64,000 nucleotides of DNA from Alteromonas genovensis (GCF_010500895.1 NZ_JAAAWO010000001.1:558001-622000), one strand, 5' to 3'. Counted from the first letter of the stretch, positions 10,498 to 20,803 are shown. Numbers and translations: made by a program. Notes: generated by a model not told the origin, from the letters alone.

Positions 10498-10579
10498 GTA
10501 AAACAGTATTCCTGTAAAATAAAATTTAATCTTATGTATTCTAATTAAGTACGAGCCATTACGCTACATACTGAGTGTT

Positions 10580-11296
10580 TTATATTGTATTTATCTCTGT
10601 GACGACAACAATGCCGTTTTTCACCATAAATCCTATGTCCCGATCGTAAAGGGTTACCCTATAGATTTTGTCATCACTTTCTGTGTTTTGCTTATAGGCG
10701 GGGCGGGGGTCTTGGGCTAAAATTTCACGCACTAGGAGTTGAAAATCGCTGTGTTGCTCACAGGCTTTTAGAAGCTGTGGTGAAATTTCTTCTGAAAACG
10801 CTACCGTTCGCTGAGGTATAGGACGCATTTGCTCAAGGCTATCGGTGGCGTTTTGAATACTGTCGGCGTAATGCAGGTAAGGTTTAATATCGATGATGGG
10901 AGTACCGTCTACTAAATCTATGCCTTCAACCACTAATCTTGGTTTGCCGTCGATAGTATGAATACCATTATTCTTTACTACCGACATACCGATGGAATTG
11001 GGTCTATGGGTAGTTCGCGTTGCGAGCACTCCCATTGTGGCATTGCCGCCTAAACGAGGGGCTTTAACAGTACTTTTCCATCCTCGTTCCATTGTTTCGT
11101 GAAATACAAATAGAAGCCATAGATGGCTGTAACCTTCGATACCTTTCAACATATTGATATCGTCAAAACCGGTGGCAAAGGAAATAATTCCCTTTGCTGC
11201 GCTTAGGTTAGCCTGCCGAGGTACCGCAAATTTTTGCTTGAATGGTGTTGCTATGGTGGCAATTGCGTTAATGCGAAATTCATCGTTTATCGTCAT
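10580..11296 (-). CDS. trmO: tRNA (N6-threonylcarbamoyladenosine-37) methyltransferase
   Basis: The 238-residue protein matches the TrmO (formerly TsaA/YaeB) family. These enzymes use S-adenosylmethionine to methylate t6A37 in threonine tRNAs. The single-sheet beta-barrel N-terminal domain carries the family motifs KFAVPRQ, GFDDI, GYSHLWLLFVFH and ATRTTHRPNSIGMSVV, and the C-terminal domain has DPRPAYK. The start codon overlaps the upstream DUF1415 stop by 4 bases (ATGA), indicating translational coupling. Family assignment is firm; the exact tRNA target is taken from the E. coli homologue. Confidence 0.93.
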   Translation of the reverse strand: MTINDEFRINAIATIATPFKQKFAVPRQANLSAAKGIISFATGFDDINMLKGIEGYSHLWLLFVFHETMERGWKSTVKAPRLGGNATMGVLATRTTHRPNSIGMSVVKNNGIHTIDGKPRLVVEGIDLVDGTPIIDIKPYLHYADSIQNATDSLEQMRPIPQRTVAFSEEISPQLLKACEQHSDFQLLVREILAQDPRPAYKQNTESDDKIYRVTLYDRDIGFMVKNGIVVVTEINTI

Positions 11297-11946
11297 TTCG
11301 TTGAATCTTTGTTGTTTTTTGCTTGTTTGATAGACGACAACGTTTTTTCAAAATAGGGGCAGCCAAGCTCGTTGGCTTTTGCGATATTATGGGTATATAT
11401 CTTTTGTGCATCTTCTTCGTTTTTCATATAACGAGTAATGTCGCTTTCTCGGATTATATGTAAGAGCGGATAAGGTGAGCGGTTAGTGTAATTTTCAGAG
11501 TCATCAATGCTGTTGCCCTCAAAAACATACTGTGGGTGAAAACTGGCTAGCTGATAGCGCTCTAAAAAGCCCCAGTCGTGGAGCATGGCCTCTGCGATGG
11601 ACAGCACATCTAAGTATTCATTAAAGTCTGAGAACGACGTGTTTGAAAGAATTATGAGGGTTGTTGCAATATCGTCAGTATTATCTAAGCGTTTCAATTC
11701 CTCAAAAAGTGCTTCTAATACATCACCGGTATTGCCTGCTATTACACTGCAATGTATTTGATTAGGCGTTCTTACGAAAGATGCGAAGGGGCAAAAGTTA
11801 TGGTGAATAACAACGTCATCAACCCACTGCATAGTGGCCTCTGTGTAGTGTGCGTGGCTGTCGCTAGATTGCTCGTTACCAGAGCTCTCATCATTAGAGT
11901 GCTGTGTCGCTTGTCTAGCGCCTGAAGATTCAACTGGTTTCATCAA
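11293..11946 (-). CDS. DUF1415 family protein
   Basis: A 217-residue protein with no known biochemical role. Residues 1-35 are a polar, serine-rich tail. The conserved region begins WVDDVVIHHNFCPFASFVR and continues through ASFHPQYVFEG and NRSPYPLLHIIRESDI, as in DUF1415 proteins. A single conserved Cys-Pro (NFCPFA) and several histidines could form a catalytic or metal site, but this is speculation. It is coupled to trmO by a 4-base overlap, so a link to tRNA modification or sulfur/redox chemistry is possible but unproven. Confidence 0.85.
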   Translation of the reverse strand: MMKPVESSGARQATQHSNDESSGNEQSSDSHAHYTEATMQWVDDVVIHHNFCPFASFVRTPNQIHCSVIAGNTGDVLEALFEELKRLDNTDDIATTLIILSNTSFSDFNEYLDVLSIAEAMLHDWGFLERYQLASFHPQYVFEGNSIDDSENYTNRSPYPLLHIIRESDITRYMKNEEDAQKIYTHNIAKANELGCPYFEKTLSSIKQAKNNKDSTK

Positions 11947-12072
11947 ATAACACTGTTCGCTAATATGTGCCTCAAGTGTAAAGAAGCAATCAAGTTTGTA
12001 AGAGTGTGCTGTAAGAAAACGCCCAGCTATGAGCTAGGCCATTCTATAAAGCGCTAAGTCGAGACATTTCTT

Positions 12073-12101
12073 AAAAGCATCGCATAGGTTGTATGCGATG
12101 C
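12073..12101 (-). terminator. Terminator after folD
   Basis: On the minus strand, GCATCGCAT (12093-12101) and ATGCGATGC (12077-12085) form a perfect 9-bp stem with a 7-base loop, followed by TTTTAA. It lies 22 bases beyond the folD stop. Confidence 0.85.
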
Positions 12102-12122
12102 GAAACTAGCGCAATTATGTTA

Positions 12123-12977
12123 CTAAGAATGATACTTTACGTACGCCTCTAGCGTGTTTTCAATAAGGCTTGCTACCGTCATCGGGCCCACGCCGCCAGG
12201 CACTGGCGTTATCCATCCAGCACGCTCTTTTGCCTGCTCAAATTCGATATCACCAATTAATGAACCGTCGCTTACACGATTGATACCCACATCAATAACA
12301 ATGGCACCGGGTTTTATCCAGCTACCAGGAATGAAATTGGGCTTACCCACGGCAACGACCAGCAAGTCAGCGCGCTGAACATGATTCTTTAAGTCTTGCG
12401 TAAACTTATGACAAGTGGTTACTGTACATCCCGCCAGCAACAGCTCAAGACTCATTGGGCGACCAACAATGTTTGATGCGCCAACAATGACCGCGTCTAA
12501 ACCTTTTACCGGGCGCTTCGTTGATTCAATCATTGTCATTATGCCCTTAGGGGTGCAAGGACGAAGGGCCGGTATCCGTTGCGCTAAGCGGCCTATATTA
12601 TAGGGATGAAATCCATCTACATCTTTGTGCGGGTGAATGCGCTCTAAGACACGCTCAGCGTTCAGTCCTGCTGGCAACGGTAATTGAACAAGAATACCGT
12701 CTATTTCTCTATCTTCGTTAAGCTCATCTACCAATGAAAGAAGTGCTTCTTCTGTGGTGTCTGAGGGAAGGTCAAAAGAACGAGATATAAATCCTACTTC
12801 TTCACACGCCTTTCGTTTATTCGATACATAGACTTGAGAGGCAGCGTCACTGCCAACTAATACCACGGCCAAGCCGGGTTGGCGCTTTTTCGCTTTTATT
12901 AATGAGTCGACGTAAGAAGCAACATGCTGGCGAACTTGCTTGGCAATTAGTTTGCCATCAATTAGGTGAGCAGTCAT
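12123..12977 (-). CDS. folD: Bifunctional methylenetetrahydrofolate dehydrogenase / methenyltetrahydrofolate cyclohydrolase
   Basis: FolD interconverts 5,10-methylene-, methenyl- and 10-formyl-tetrahydrofolate with NADP, supplying one-carbon units for purines and formyl-Met. The 284-residue protein has the substrate-binding motif [16 protein letters not shown] with the catalytic lysine, the signature [19 protein letters not shown], and the nucleotide-binding [13 protein letters not shown]. The C-terminal [18 protein letters not shown] is intact. I choose the ATG at 12977 because TAHLIDGK aligns with the family start; an in-frame GTG at 12983 adds two residues. No clear Shine-Dalgarno is visible for either. 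Confidence 0.96.
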   Translation of the reverse strand: MTAHLIDGKLIAKQVRQHVASYVDSLIKAKKRQPGLAVVLVGSDAASQVYVSNKRKACEEVGFISRSFDLPSDTTEEALLSLVDELNEDREIDGILVQLPLPAGLNAERVLERIHPHKDVDGFHPYNIGRLAQRIPALRPCTPKGIMTMIESTKRPVKGLDAVIVGASNIVGRPMSLELLLAGCTVTTCHKFTQDLKNHVQRADLLVVAVGKPNFIPGSWIKPGAIVIDVGINRVSDGSLIGDIEFEQAKERAGWITPVPGGVGPMTVASLIENTLEAYVKYHS

Positions 12978-13357
12978 AAACACAAATTCATAAAGTAATT
13001 AATGAGTGTTGCTTATTGTTTCACAAAACCAATATATGAAACCAGTTTATTATTTCGGTAAATCTGAGCTTTTGACTAAAGACTGAGAGTGTGACTTCTT
13101 AAAAGTAGTACTTAGGACATTTTTCTAAAATGTCTAATTAAGAAAAGCAGATATCAAGTGCGCTTATTAATTTACTTTCTATTCTTTTTTTCATTTGCGC
13201 TTTTTATTTATGCTTTCCAGTTATCTGCGTATTTAAGTTTTTGCGGCTTACCAACGGCCAACACCTCAATTTTACGTTCAAAAAGCATACGGTTTGTATA
13301 AAAAAACACAATAATGCACGCTTTATGAGCGGTTGATTTTTTTATTTCAAAAAGTGT
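12978..13357. other. Gene-free stretch between folD and the tRNA cluster
   Basis: AT-rich DNA without a credible gene. It contains a perfect 8-bp hairpin with a 3-base loop (GACATTTT 13116-13123 with AAAATGTC 13127-13134), probably in the upstream region of folD. The 65-codon frame at 13208-13405 runs into the tRNA promoter on the opposite strand and is unconvincing. Confidence 0.6.
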
Positions 13358-13386
13358 TTGACGAGGTGGGGGCAAGTCAGTAATAT
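13358..13386 (+). promoter_or_regulatory. Stable-RNA-type promoter for the tRNA cluster
   Basis: TTGACG and TAATAT are exactly 17 bases apart and followed by a C-rich discriminator (CGCACCCC), the pattern of stringently controlled tRNA promoters. It lies about 45 bases before the first tRNA. Confidence 0.75.
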
Positions 13387-13438
13387 TCGCACCCCGTAAC
13401 GGCACAGAGGCAAAACGCTTCGAAAGCAGTTACGCTGT

Positions 13439-13515
13439 CGGTGAGTGGCGCAGCTTGGTAGCGCACTTGTTTTGGGTACAAGGGGTCGCAGGTTCAAATC
13501 CTGTCTCACCGACCA
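13439..13515 (+). tRNA. tRNA-Pro (anticodon TGG), first copy
   Basis: A complete 77-base cloverleaf: acceptor CGGTGAG/CTCACCG, anticodon stem CTTGT/ACAAG with loop TTTGGGT, T-arm GCAGG/CCTGT, and encoded CCA. Identical over its full length to the copy at 13932. Confidence 0.98.
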
Positions 13516-13556
13516 CTTCTTTGCAACGACGTTTGCAAAGGAAAAAGATTCGTCGA

Positions 13557-13633
<77 letters not shown>

Positions 13634-13719
13634 TGCGGGTCAGGTAGGTCCTGACCACATCGATAGAATCTTTACGTTTACATGTTTATCAATTCACATG
13701 TAAACTATAACACCTCAGT

Positions 13720-13796
13720 GGTGGGCGTAGCTCAGTTGGTAGAGCCCCGGATTGTGATTCCGGTTGTCGTGGGTTCAAGTCCCATCGTCCACCCCA
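13720..13796 (+). tRNA. tRNA-His (anticodon GTG)
   Basis: A 77-base gene including the extra 5' G (13720) facing C73, the hallmark of histidine tRNAs. Anticodon stem CCGGA/TCCGG with loop TTGTGAT, and encoded CCA. Confidence 0.98.
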
Positions 13797-13803
13797 CTTT
13801 TTC

Positions 13804-13888
13804 GCGGGAGTGGTGGAATTGGTAGACACGCTGGATTTAGGTTCCAGTGCTTCACGGCGTGAGAGTTCAAGTCTCTCCTTCCGCACCA
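13804..13888 (+). tRNA. tRNA-Leu (anticodon TAG)
   Basis: An 85-base class II tRNA with a long variable arm (TGCTTCACGGCGT region), acceptor GCGGGAG/CTTCCGC, anticodon stem CTGGA/TCCAG with loop TTTAGGT, and encoded CCA. It lies 7 bases after tRNA-His. Confidence 0.97.
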
Positions 13889-13931
13889 TAAGTTCAAGCT
13901 TCTTTCAAAAGCTTTTCAGCACTTCTATTGT

Positions 13932-14008
13932 CGGTGAGTGGCGCAGCTTGGTAGCGCACTTGTTTTGGGTACAAGGGGTCGCAGGTTCAAATCCTGTCTC
14001 ACCGACCA
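13932..14008 (+). tRNA. tRNA-Pro (anticodon TGG), second copy
   Basis: Identical over all 77 bases to the copy at 13439. The order Arg-His-Leu-Pro parallels the E. coli argX-hisR-leuT-proM operon, so this copy occupies the ancestral proM place. Confidence 0.98.
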
Positions 14009-14123
14009 CTGCTTTATTTCCCTTTTTCTATCATTTCTAGTAGCTTTCTGCGTGAATTTTCAATAATTCTGCCTTTCTGCGCGTTTATTGCGCAAAACGA
14101 TGTTAAAAGCGTGTTTTTGCCTC

Positions 14124-14152
14124 TCGACTCTCAAAGTGTGCGGCTGTATACT
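14124..14152 (+). promoter_or_regulatory. Candidate promoter for tig
   Basis: TCGACT and TATACT are separated by 17 bases, about 195 bases before the tig ATG. The resulting leader would hold two hairpins (see next entry). Confidence 0.45.
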
Positions 14153-14255
14153 ACCGCGTCTTTTTTTAACCAATACGTTTATTTCAAGCTGCGTGTTTAC
14201 ACACTTAAATTCATATTTGAATTATGTAGCTTTGAATTCATAAACGATTTTTAAC

Positions 14256-14331
14256 GACCTCTTCCCCGAGTGATGTGCTTACTAAGCATGACGGGAGAGG
14301 GGATTGAAAACAAAGCGCCTGAAAAGGCGTA
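14256..14331 (+). other. Structured leader before tig
   Basis: An imperfect long stem (CCTCTTCCC near 14259 with GGGAGAGG near 14293, one bulged T) encloses TGCTT-ACT-AAGCA. A second hairpin, AGCGCC/GGCGT with loop TGAAAA, follows at about 14314-14331, just before the GAGG ribosome site. Function unknown; it could affect translation or simply stabilise the RNA. Confidence 0.45.
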
Positions 14332-14347
14332 TAGTTGAGGTAATATA

Positions 14348-15652
14348 ATGCAAGTTTCAGTCGAGACGACCCAGGGTTTAGAACGCCGTCTTACTATCAC
14401 CGTTCCAGCTGACACGGTTGATTCAGCAGTTAAGTCACGTTTACAACAGTTGGCGAAAACACAGCGCATCAACGGTTTCCGTCCTGGCAAAGTTCCAGTA
14501 AGCGTAATCAAAAAACGTTTCGGCCAAGCAGTTCGCCAAGAAGTTTCTGGTGAAGTCATGCAGCAAAACTTCTACCAAGCAGTTATTCAAGAAAAAATTC
14601 AGCCTGCTGGTATGCCGAAGTTTGATTTAACAACAGACGAAGACGGTAAAGATTTAGAATTTACAGCGTCTTTTGAAGTTTACCCTGAAGTTGAAGTGAA
14701 GGGTGTAAGCGACATCGAGATTGAAAAGCCGGCAGTAGAGATTACTGACGAAGACTTAGACAACATGATGGAAACGCTTCAGAAGCAGCACGCGACTTGG
14801 AAAGAAGTTAAGCGTAAAGCGAAGAAAGATGACAAAGTAGTCATGGATTTCGTAGGCACTATCGACGGTGAAGAGTTTGAAGGCGGAAAAGCGGAAGACT
14901 TCTCATTAGAGCTTGGTCAAGGACGTATGATCCCTGGCTTTGAAAAACCACTTGTTGGCGCGAAAGCGGGTGACGAAGTGACTATTGAAGTGACTTTCCC
15001 GGAAGACTACCACGCAGAAAACCTGAAAGGTAAAGATGCAGTATTCCAGGCTACAATTAAGAAAGTTGAAGGTCAGGCACTGCCTAAAGTAGACGAAGAA
15101 TTCGCAACACTATTCGGTGTTGAAGAAGGCGGCGTTGATGCGCTTAAAGCAGAAGTTCGTAAGAACATGCAGCGCGAGTTAGACCAAACGCTTAAAGCAC
15201 AAGTAAAAGAAGATGTTATCTCTAAGCTAGTAGATGCAAACGAGATTGACATTCCACAGGCGCTTATCGATCAGGAAATCGATGCACTTCGCGAGCAAGC
15301 GAAGCAGCGTTTCAGCCAACAGGGCGGTGGTCAAAATCTTCCAGACCTGCCTGCTGAGTTGTTTACAGACAATGCGAAACGTCGTGTTTCAATTGGCCTA
15401 CTTCTAGGTGAAGTGATTAAGCAAAACGAGCTTAAAGCTGACGAAGAACGCGTAAAAGAGATGATCGAAACAGCGGCATCAGCGTACGAAGATCCAAGTG
15501 AAGTTGTAGAGTACTACAACAACAACCAAGAGCTAATGCAGCAAATGCAGAACGTTGCGCTAGAAGAGCAAGCTATCGAGTGGGTTCTTGAGCAAGCTAA
15601 AGTTACTGAAGTAACCAAGGCTTTTGACGAGGTAATGAACAAACAGGCGTAA
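14348..15652 (+). CDS. tig: Trigger factor (ribosome-associated chaperone, peptidyl-prolyl isomerase)
   Basis: Trigger factor binds ribosomal protein L23 at the tunnel exit and shelters nascent chains. The 434-residue protein has the ribosome-binding signature GFRPGKVP at about residues 43-50, the FKBP-type isomerase domain at about 155-245 ([22 protein letters not shown]) and a helical C-terminal substrate cradle. Length matches E. coli (432). GAGG lies about 8 bases before the ATG. It heads the conserved tig-clpP-clpX-lon block; a strong terminator separates it from clpP. Confidence 0.98.
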   Translation: MQVSVETTQGLERRLTITVPADTVDSAVKSRLQQLAKTQRINGFRPGKVPVSVIKKRFGQAVRQEVSGEVMQQNFYQAVIQEKIQPAGMPKFDLTTDEDGKDLEFTASFEVYPEVEVKGVSDIEIEKPAVEITDEDLDNMMETLQKQHATWKEVKRKAKKDDKVVMDFVGTIDGEEFEGGKAEDFSLELGQGRMIPGFEKPLVGAKAGDEVTIEVTFPEDYHAENLKGKDAVFQATIKKVEGQALPKVDEEFATLFGVEEGGVDALKAEVRKNMQRELDQTLKAQVKEDVISKLVDANEIDIPQALIDQEIDALREQAKQRFSQQGGGQNLPDLPAELFTDNAKRRVSIGLLLGEVIKQNELKADEERVKEMIETAASAYEDPSEVVEYYNNNQELMQQMQNVALEEQAIEWVLEQAKVTEVTKAFDEVMNKQA

Positions 15653-15694
15653 TTTTTTACTGTCTGATTGACATTACTTGTCAGCAACTGCTTA

Positions 15695-15727
15695 AATGCT
15701 CGGAGCCTTCCGAGCATTTTTGTTTTT
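15695..15727 (+). terminator. Terminator after tig
   Basis: Perfect 9-bp stem AATGCTCGG (15695-15703) with CCGAGCATT (15710-15718), loop AGCCTT, followed by a T-rich run. It would separate tig from clpPX unless readthrough occurs. Confidence 0.9.
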
Positions 15728-15750
15728 AACGCTAGATAATAAAGGTAGTT

Positions 15751-16380
15751 ATGACTAACACTCCGTTTGACCCTATGAATGCACTTGTTCCAATGGTTGT
15801 AGAGCAAACCTCTAAAGGTGAGCGCTCTTACGACATTTATTCTCGCCTATTAAAAGAAAATGTTATTTTCTTAGTGGGGCAAGTTGAAGATCACATGGCC
15901 AACCTTATTGTTGCGCAGATGTTGTTCTTAGAAGCGGAAAATCCAGAGAAAGACATTTTCCTTTATATCAATTCTCCTGGCGGTTCAGTTTCAGCAGGTA
16001 TGGCAATTTACGATACCATGAAGTTTATCAAGCCTGATGTAAGCACAGTATGTATGGGCCAAGCGGCTAGCATGGGAGCGTTTTTGCTTTCAGCGGGTGC
16101 CAAAGGCAAGCGCTACTGTCTACCTAATTCTCGAGTGATGATTCATCAACCTCTCGGCGGATTCCAAGGCCAAGCATCAGATTTTGAGATACACGCGAAA
16201 GAAATTCTTTATATCAAAGAAAAATTAAATCGCCTAATGGCCGAACATACCGGTCAAGACTACGAAAAAGTAGCAAAAGACACAGATCGTGATAACTTCT
16301 TAAATGCATCTGATGCAAAAGAATATGGATTAGTTGACCAAGTGTTGGCAAACCGTTCTGACGTTGCTGCAACGAAGTAG
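15751..16380 (+). CDS. clpP: ATP-dependent Clp protease proteolytic subunit
   Basis: ClpP forms the tetradecameric serine-protease chamber that degrades substrates unfolded by ClpX or ClpA. The 209-residue protein includes [14 protein letters not shown] with the nucleophilic serine, MIHQPLGG with the catalytic histidine, and the downstream DRDNFL aspartate. [17 protein letters not shown] forms the oxyanion region. The ATG at 15751 follows AAAGGTAG at a good distance. clpX begins 74 bases after the stop, so the two are probably cotranscribed. Confidence 0.98.
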   Translation: MTNTPFDPMNALVPMVVEQTSKGERSYDIYSRLLKENVIFLVGQVEDHMANLIVAQMLFLEAENPEKDIFLYINSPGGSVSAGMAIYDTMKFIKPDVSTVCMGQAASMGAFLLSAGAKGKRYCLPNSRVMIHQPLGGFQGQASDFEIHAKEILYIKEKLNRLMAEHTGQDYEKVAKDTDRDNFLNASDAKEYGLVDQVLANRSDVAATK

Positions 16381-16454
16381 TATAGTTATAGTAAATCTGA
16401 GCCAAAATATCGTGTGATTTAGTGTGTGGCTCAGGCAAGGCAGAGGCAAAAGTA

Positions 16455-17729
16455 ATGAGTGATAAGCAAAGCGGTGACGGTGATAACAAGCTACTGTACT
16501 GCTCGTTTTGTGGCAAAAGCCAGCACGAAGTGAGAAAGTTAATAGCAGGCCCGTCGGTATTCATTTGCGACGAGTGTGTTGAGTTATGTAACGATATCAT
16601 TCGCGAAGAAATCAAGGAAATTGCGCCTAAGCAAAAGCAGGATGCTTTACCTAAACCAGCCGAGATCCACGAGCATCTTAACGATTATGTGATAGGGCAG
16701 GACCACGCTAAAAAAGTACTTTCTGTAGCGGTTTATAACCACTACAAGCGCTTGCGCAATGGTGATGTTCACGATGGCGTAGAGCTTGGTAAAAGTAATA
16801 TTCTTCTTATCGGTCCAACGGGAAGCGGTAAAACACTTCTTGCTGAAACACTAGCGCGATTGTTAGACGTTCCATTTACCATGGCCGATGCTACCACGCT
16901 AACCGAAGCGGGTTATGTGGGTGAAGACGTTGAAAATATAATTCAGAAGCTTTTACAAAAATGCGACTACGATGTAGAAAAAGCCCAACGCGGTATTGTC
17001 TACATTGATGAAATAGACAAGATCTCTCGTAAGTCAGACAACCCGTCAATTACACGAGATGTGTCTGGCGAAGGTGTACAGCAAGCGCTGTTGAAGCTTA
17101 TTGAGGGCACAGTAGCTTCTGTTCCCCCACAAGGCGGAAGAAAGCACCCTCAACAAGAGTTCTTGCAGGTAGATACGTCCAAAATCTTGTTCATCTGTGG
17201 TGGTGCGTTTGCCGGTCTTGATAAAGTGATTGAGCAACGTGCACAAAAAGACACCGGTATAGGTTTTGGTGCGACGGTCAAATCAAAAGAAAATGGTCAG
17301 CAAATAAGTGAGCTGTTTAAGCAAGTTGAGCCAGAAGACTTGGTGAAGTACGGATTAATTCCAGAATTTATCGGTCGTTTACCTGTAGTAACAAGCTTAG
17401 AGGAGCTAAACGAAGAAGCACTTATTCAAATTCTTCGCGAGCCGAAGAACGCGATAACTAAGCAATACGGTGCACTTTTCTCGATGGAAGACGTTGAACT
17501 TGAGTTCCGTGAAGACGCGTTAAACGCTATTGCGAAGAAGGCGATGGAGCGTAAAACCGGTGCCCGTGGGCTTCGTTCTATTGTTGAGGCTGTGTTGCTC
17601 GAGACAATGTACGATCTTCCGTCTACCGACGATGTGAGTAAAGTGGTGATAGATGAAACTGTAATACGCGGCGAGTCTAAACCTATTTTGATTTACGACA
17701 GTAATGAGAAAAAAGCAGCATCAGAATAG
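16455..17729 (+). CDS. clpX: ATP-dependent Clp protease ATP-binding subunit ClpX
   Basis: ClpX is the AAA+ unfoldase that recognises tagged proteins (for example ssrA-tagged) and threads them into ClpP. The protein is 424 residues, the E. coli length, from the ATG at 16455. An in-frame codon at 16422 would add 11 unlike residues. It has the N-terminal zinc domain CSFCGKSQ...CDECVELC, Walker A GPTGSGKT, Walker [10 protein letters not shown], the pore-type GYVGEDVE loop, and arginine-finger region [10 protein letters not shown] strong terminator follows. Confidence 0.98.
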   Translation: MSDKQSGDGDNKLLYCSFCGKSQHEVRKLIAGPSVFICDECVELCNDIIREEIKEIAPKQKQDALPKPAEIHEHLNDYVIGQDHAKKVLSVAVYNHYKRLRNGDVHDGVELGKSNILLIGPTGSGKTLLAETLARLLDVPFTMADATTLTEAGYVGEDVENIIQKLLQKCDYDVEKAQRGIVYIDEIDKISRKSDNPSITRDVSGEGVQQALLKLIEGTVASVPPQGGRKHPQQEFLQVDTSKILFICGGAFAGLDKVIEQRAQKDTGIGFGATVKSKENGQQISELFKQVEPEDLVKYGLIPEFIGRLPVVTSLEELNEEALIQILREPKNAITKQYGALFSMEDVELEFREDALNAIAKKAMERKTGARGLRSIVEAVLLETMYDLPSTDDVSKVVIDETVIRGESKPILIYDSNEKKAASE

Positions 17730-17745
17730 CGATAAATTTGTTGAT

Positions 17746-17769
17746 AAAAGGCCCTTCGGGGCCTTTTTT
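17746..17769 (+). terminator. Terminator after clpX
   Basis: AAAAGGCCC pairs with GGGCCTTTT around a TTCG tetraloop and ends in a T run. The rest of the gap to lon (17770-18083) shows no gene. Confidence 0.92.
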
Positions 17770-18083
17770 GTTTCTAGCACATTATTTTGCATTGATATTT
17801 AAGCCTTAGCCTATTTGAGCCTTCGCCGCCGCGTCCAATTTTCGGCGCTATGCCCGCTAAGCTGTCTGTTATTTGAGCTAACAGCACGATAAAGTCCATC
17901 CTTTGATATAGATCTGCCCTCTGCCTATTGCCTTAAGCGCAAAAATCGATAATGGTATTTGTGTGAGCTAATGATAAACGCGACGCAATGTAATCGATAA
18001 TATCTAATTCACGTATCTAATTTGCTTTGTGTAGAAGCAAAAGGTGAGGGATGGTAAGGAATTAACGCACTTTAATAAGTTTT

Positions 18084-18112
18084 GATTGAAGTTTGCTCTT
18101 ACATCCCCATAT
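18084..18112 (+). promoter_or_regulatory. Sigma-32 (heat-shock) type promoter for lon
   Basis: GATTGAA (18084-18090) and CCCCATAT (18105-18112) are separated by 14 bases. They match the RpoH consensus (CTTGAA, then CCCCATNT). Transcription would start about 25 bases before the lon ATG. lon is a known RpoH target in E. coli; the site here is inferred from sequence. Confidence 0.8.
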
Positions 18113-18144
18113 AAAACGACATCGGAAATAAATTGAGAACAAGT

Positions 18145-20499
18145 ATGACAGTTGAGCGTGAAAATCGCATTGAAATTCCTGTGCTTGCCCTGCGGGACGT
18201 GGTCGTATACCCGCATATGGTCATACCCCTTTTTGTAGGGCGTGAAAAATCTATCCGCTGCCTAGAAGCAGCAATGGAAAATGACAAACAAATTTTCTTA
18301 GTAGCACAAAAAGATGCCGGCGTTGATGAGCCTGAATCTGATGATATCTACACAGTAGGTACTATAGCGACTATTTTACAGCTTTTAAAATTACCGGACG
18401 GAACGGTGAAAGTTCTAGTTGAAGGTAGTGTTCGCGGCCAGATCGAAAGCTATAAACAAGCCGATCCTTATTTCGTTGCTGCCGTTGACCAAATTGATGA
18501 TGAAGACATCGAAGAGAGTGAGCAGGAAGTTCTCATTCGCTCTGCAGTCTCTCAGTTTGAAGGTTATGTAAAGCTGAATAAAAAGATACCGCCGGAAGTA
18601 CTCACTTCACTAAACGGTATCGAAGACGCAGCACGTTTAGCTGATACTATGGCAGCTCACATGCCGCTTAAGCTGACGGAAAAGCAAAAAGTATTAGAGA
18701 TGCAAAGCGTTAACGAGCGTCTTGAATACTTGATGGCGCTTATGGAAGGCGAAATCGATCTGTTGCAGGTAGAGAAGAAAATTCGTACCCGCGTTAAGAA
18801 ACAGATGGAGAAAAGCCAGCGCGAATATTATTTGAATGAGCAAATGAAAGCCATTCAAAAAGAGCTTGGCGAGCTAGACGATGCACCTGACGAATTTGAA
18901 GCGCTGGCGAAAAAGATTGCTGACGCCAAAATGCCTAAAGAAGCAGAAGACAAAGCCAAATCAGAACTTCAGAAACTGAAGATGATGTCGCCGATGTCTG
19001 CAGAGGCTACCGTGCTTCGCAGCTACATTGAATGGTTAACGAACGTTCCGTGGAACAAACGTTCTCCTGTGAAAAGAGATTTGGCAAAAGCTGAAGAAGT
19101 GCTCAATGAAGATCATTACGGTCTTGAGAAGGTCAAAGAACGTATTCTTGAGTATCTAGCCGTTCAGCAACGCGTTAAAAAGCTGAAAGGTCCCATTTTG
19201 TGCTTAGTAGGTCCTCCTGGTGTAGGTAAAACATCACTGGGTCAGTCTGTAGCTAAAGCAACTGGCAGAAAGTATGTGCGTATGGCACTAGGCGGTGTGA
19301 GAGATGAGGCAGAAATTCGAGGCCATCGTCGAACTTACATCGGCTCACTGCCCGGTAAATTAGTTCAAAAAATGGCGAAAGTTGGGGTGAAGAACCCGCT
19401 ATTTTTGCTTGATGAAATCGACAAGATTTCATCTGACATGCGCGGCGACCCGGCATCAGCTTTGTTAGAAGTGCTTGACCCAGAGCAGAACAACAGCTTC
19501 AGTGACCATTATCTAGAAGTGGATTACGACCTCTCTGATGTGATGTTTGTGGCTACATCGAACAGCATGAATATTCCGGGTCCATTACTGGATCGTATGG
19601 AAGTTATCCGTCTGTCTGGTTACACCGAAGATGAAAAGTTGAACATTGCGAAAAACCATTTAATTGGTAAGCAGATGGAGCGCAATGGCCTTAAAGCCAA
19701 AGAGCTTGAAATTACTGACTCTGCGGTTATCGGCATGATTCGCTATTACACACGAGAAGCGGGTGTACGTAGCTTAGAGCGTGAGATTTCCAAGGTGTGC
19801 CGCAAAGCGGTGAAAGACGTTCTTCTTAAAAAGAACAAAGATAAAGTGTCTGTCACTCAGGATAATCTAAAAGATTATCTTGGCGTTCAACGCTTTGACT
19901 ACGGTAAGGCCGATAAAGACAACCAGATTGGTCAAGTGACTGGTTTGGCGTGGACTCAAGTTGGTGGCGATTTACTTACCATTGAGACTACATCGGTGCC
20001 AGGTAAGGGGAAAATGACCTCTACAGGCTCTCTTGGCGACGTAATGCAAGAGTCAATCAAGGCCGCCATGACGGTGGTAAGAAGCCGTGCAGAAAAGCTT
20101 CGTATTAACGAAGATTTTTACGAAAAACGCGACATTCACGTGCACGTGCCGGAAGGTGCTACACCGAAAGATGGCCCAAGTGCCGGTATCGCCATGTGTA
20201 CTGCGTTGGTGTCGTCACTCACTGGCAATCCAGTGAAGTGTGAGGTTGCCATGACGGGTGAAATAACGCTACGTGGTGAAGTACTTGCCATCGGTGGTCT
20301 AAAAGAGAAGCTGCTAGCTGCTCACCGAGGCGGTATTAAAACGGTGATTATCCCTAAAGACAATGAACGTGATTTGGAAGAAATTCCTGATAACGTGAAA
20401 AAAGATTTGGCTATTCACCCAGTAAAATGGATTGATGACGTCCTCGACATTGCACTTCAGGAGCCAGTGGAAAGTTTTAAGGTAGAAAAGAAATCGTAA
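18145..20499 (+). CDS. lon: ATP-dependent protease Lon
   Basis: Lon is the hexameric AAA+ serine protease for misfolded and regulatory proteins. From the ATG at 18145 it has 784 residues, identical in length to E. coli Lon. The N-terminal LON substrate domain ([20 protein letters not shown]) leads to a coiled coil, the AAA+ module with GPPGVGKTS and FLLDEIDK, and the protease domain with the catalytic serine in [11 protein letters not shown] and a lysine in the [14 protein letters not shown] region. A heat-shock-type promoter precedes it and a hairpin terminator follows. Confidence 0.98.
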   Translation: MTVERENRIEIPVLALRDVVVYPHMVIPLFVGREKSIRCLEAAMENDKQIFLVAQKDAGVDEPESDDIYTVGTIATILQLLKLPDGTVKVLVEGSVRGQIESYKQADPYFVAAVDQIDDEDIEESEQEVLIRSAVSQFEGYVKLNKKIPPEVLTSLNGIEDAARLADTMAAHMPLKLTEKQKVLEMQSVNERLEYLMALMEGEIDLLQVEKKIRTRVKKQMEKSQREYYLNEQMKAIQKELGELDDAPDEFEALAKKIADAKMPKEAEDKAKSELQKLKMMSPMSAEATVLRSYIEWLTNVPWNKRSPVKRDLAKAEEVLNEDHYGLEKVKERILEYLAVQQRVKKLKGPILCLVGPPGVGKTSLGQSVAKATGRKYVRMALGGVRDEAEIRGHRRTYIGSLPGKLVQKMAKVGVKNPLFLLDEIDKISSDMRGDPASALLEVLDPEQNNSFSDHYLEVDYDLSDVMFVATSNSMNIPGPLLDRMEVIRLSGYTEDEKLNIAKNHLIGKQMERNGLKAKELEITDSAVIGMIRYYTREAGVRSLEREISKVCRKAVKDVLLKKNKDKVSVTQDNLKDYLGVQRFDYGKADKDNQIGQVTGLAWTQVGGDLLTIETTSVPGKGKMTSTGSLGDVMQESIKAAMTVVRSRAEKLRINEDFYEKRDIHVHVPEGATPKDGPSAGIAMCTALVSSLTGNPVKCEVAMTGEITLRGEVLAIGGLKEKLLAAHRGGIKTVIIPKDNERDLEEIPDNVKKDLAIHPVKWIDDVLDIALQEPVESFKVEKKS

Positions 20500-20504
20500 A
20501 TAGT

Positions 20505-20543
20505 AATGGCTACAATGCTTAATTTTAAAGGGTTGTAGCCATT
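20505..20543 (+). terminator. Terminator after lon
   Basis: AATGGCTACAA (20505-20515) pairs perfectly over 11 bp with TTGTAGCCATT (20533-20543), with a 17-base loop and a moderately T-rich tail, directly after the lon stop. Confidence 0.7.
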
Positions 20544-20718
20544 TTCTTGTACTTTTTGATTAAAAAATGTACGTAATATTAAAGAATTGCCGTTTTTTTT
20601 AAAATTAGGGCTTTCAAGACCGAAAAGTTGTGTTACCTTAAAATGGTTATCGCTTAAAGCCTTGCCACAAAAGGGATTGCAGCGGTTATTTTAAAAGTTA
20701 ATTAATTGTGACAGATGC

Positions 20719-20747
20719 TTGATGTTAACGATCAAGCTTGTTATAAC
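20719..20747 (+). promoter_or_regulatory. Candidate promoter for hupB with overlapping inverted repeat
   Basis: TTGATG and TATAAC are 17 bases apart, with an extended -10 TGT. Between and over the -35 lies GCTTGAT...ATCAAGC, a 7-bp inverted repeat with a 7-base spacer, which could be an operator. A second AT-rich TATAAT occurs at 20775-20780 without a good -35. Confidence 0.55.
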
Positions 20748-20803
20748 GTCCAAACCAATTTTTTGGACAAACAGTATAATAACAATTGAAGGGGATCAAA
20801 ATA

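Noticed and set aside
13208-13405. 65-codon frame before the tRNA cluster
   Set aside because: It is on the opposite strand across the tRNA promoter, has no recognisable motif and no upstream ribosome site.
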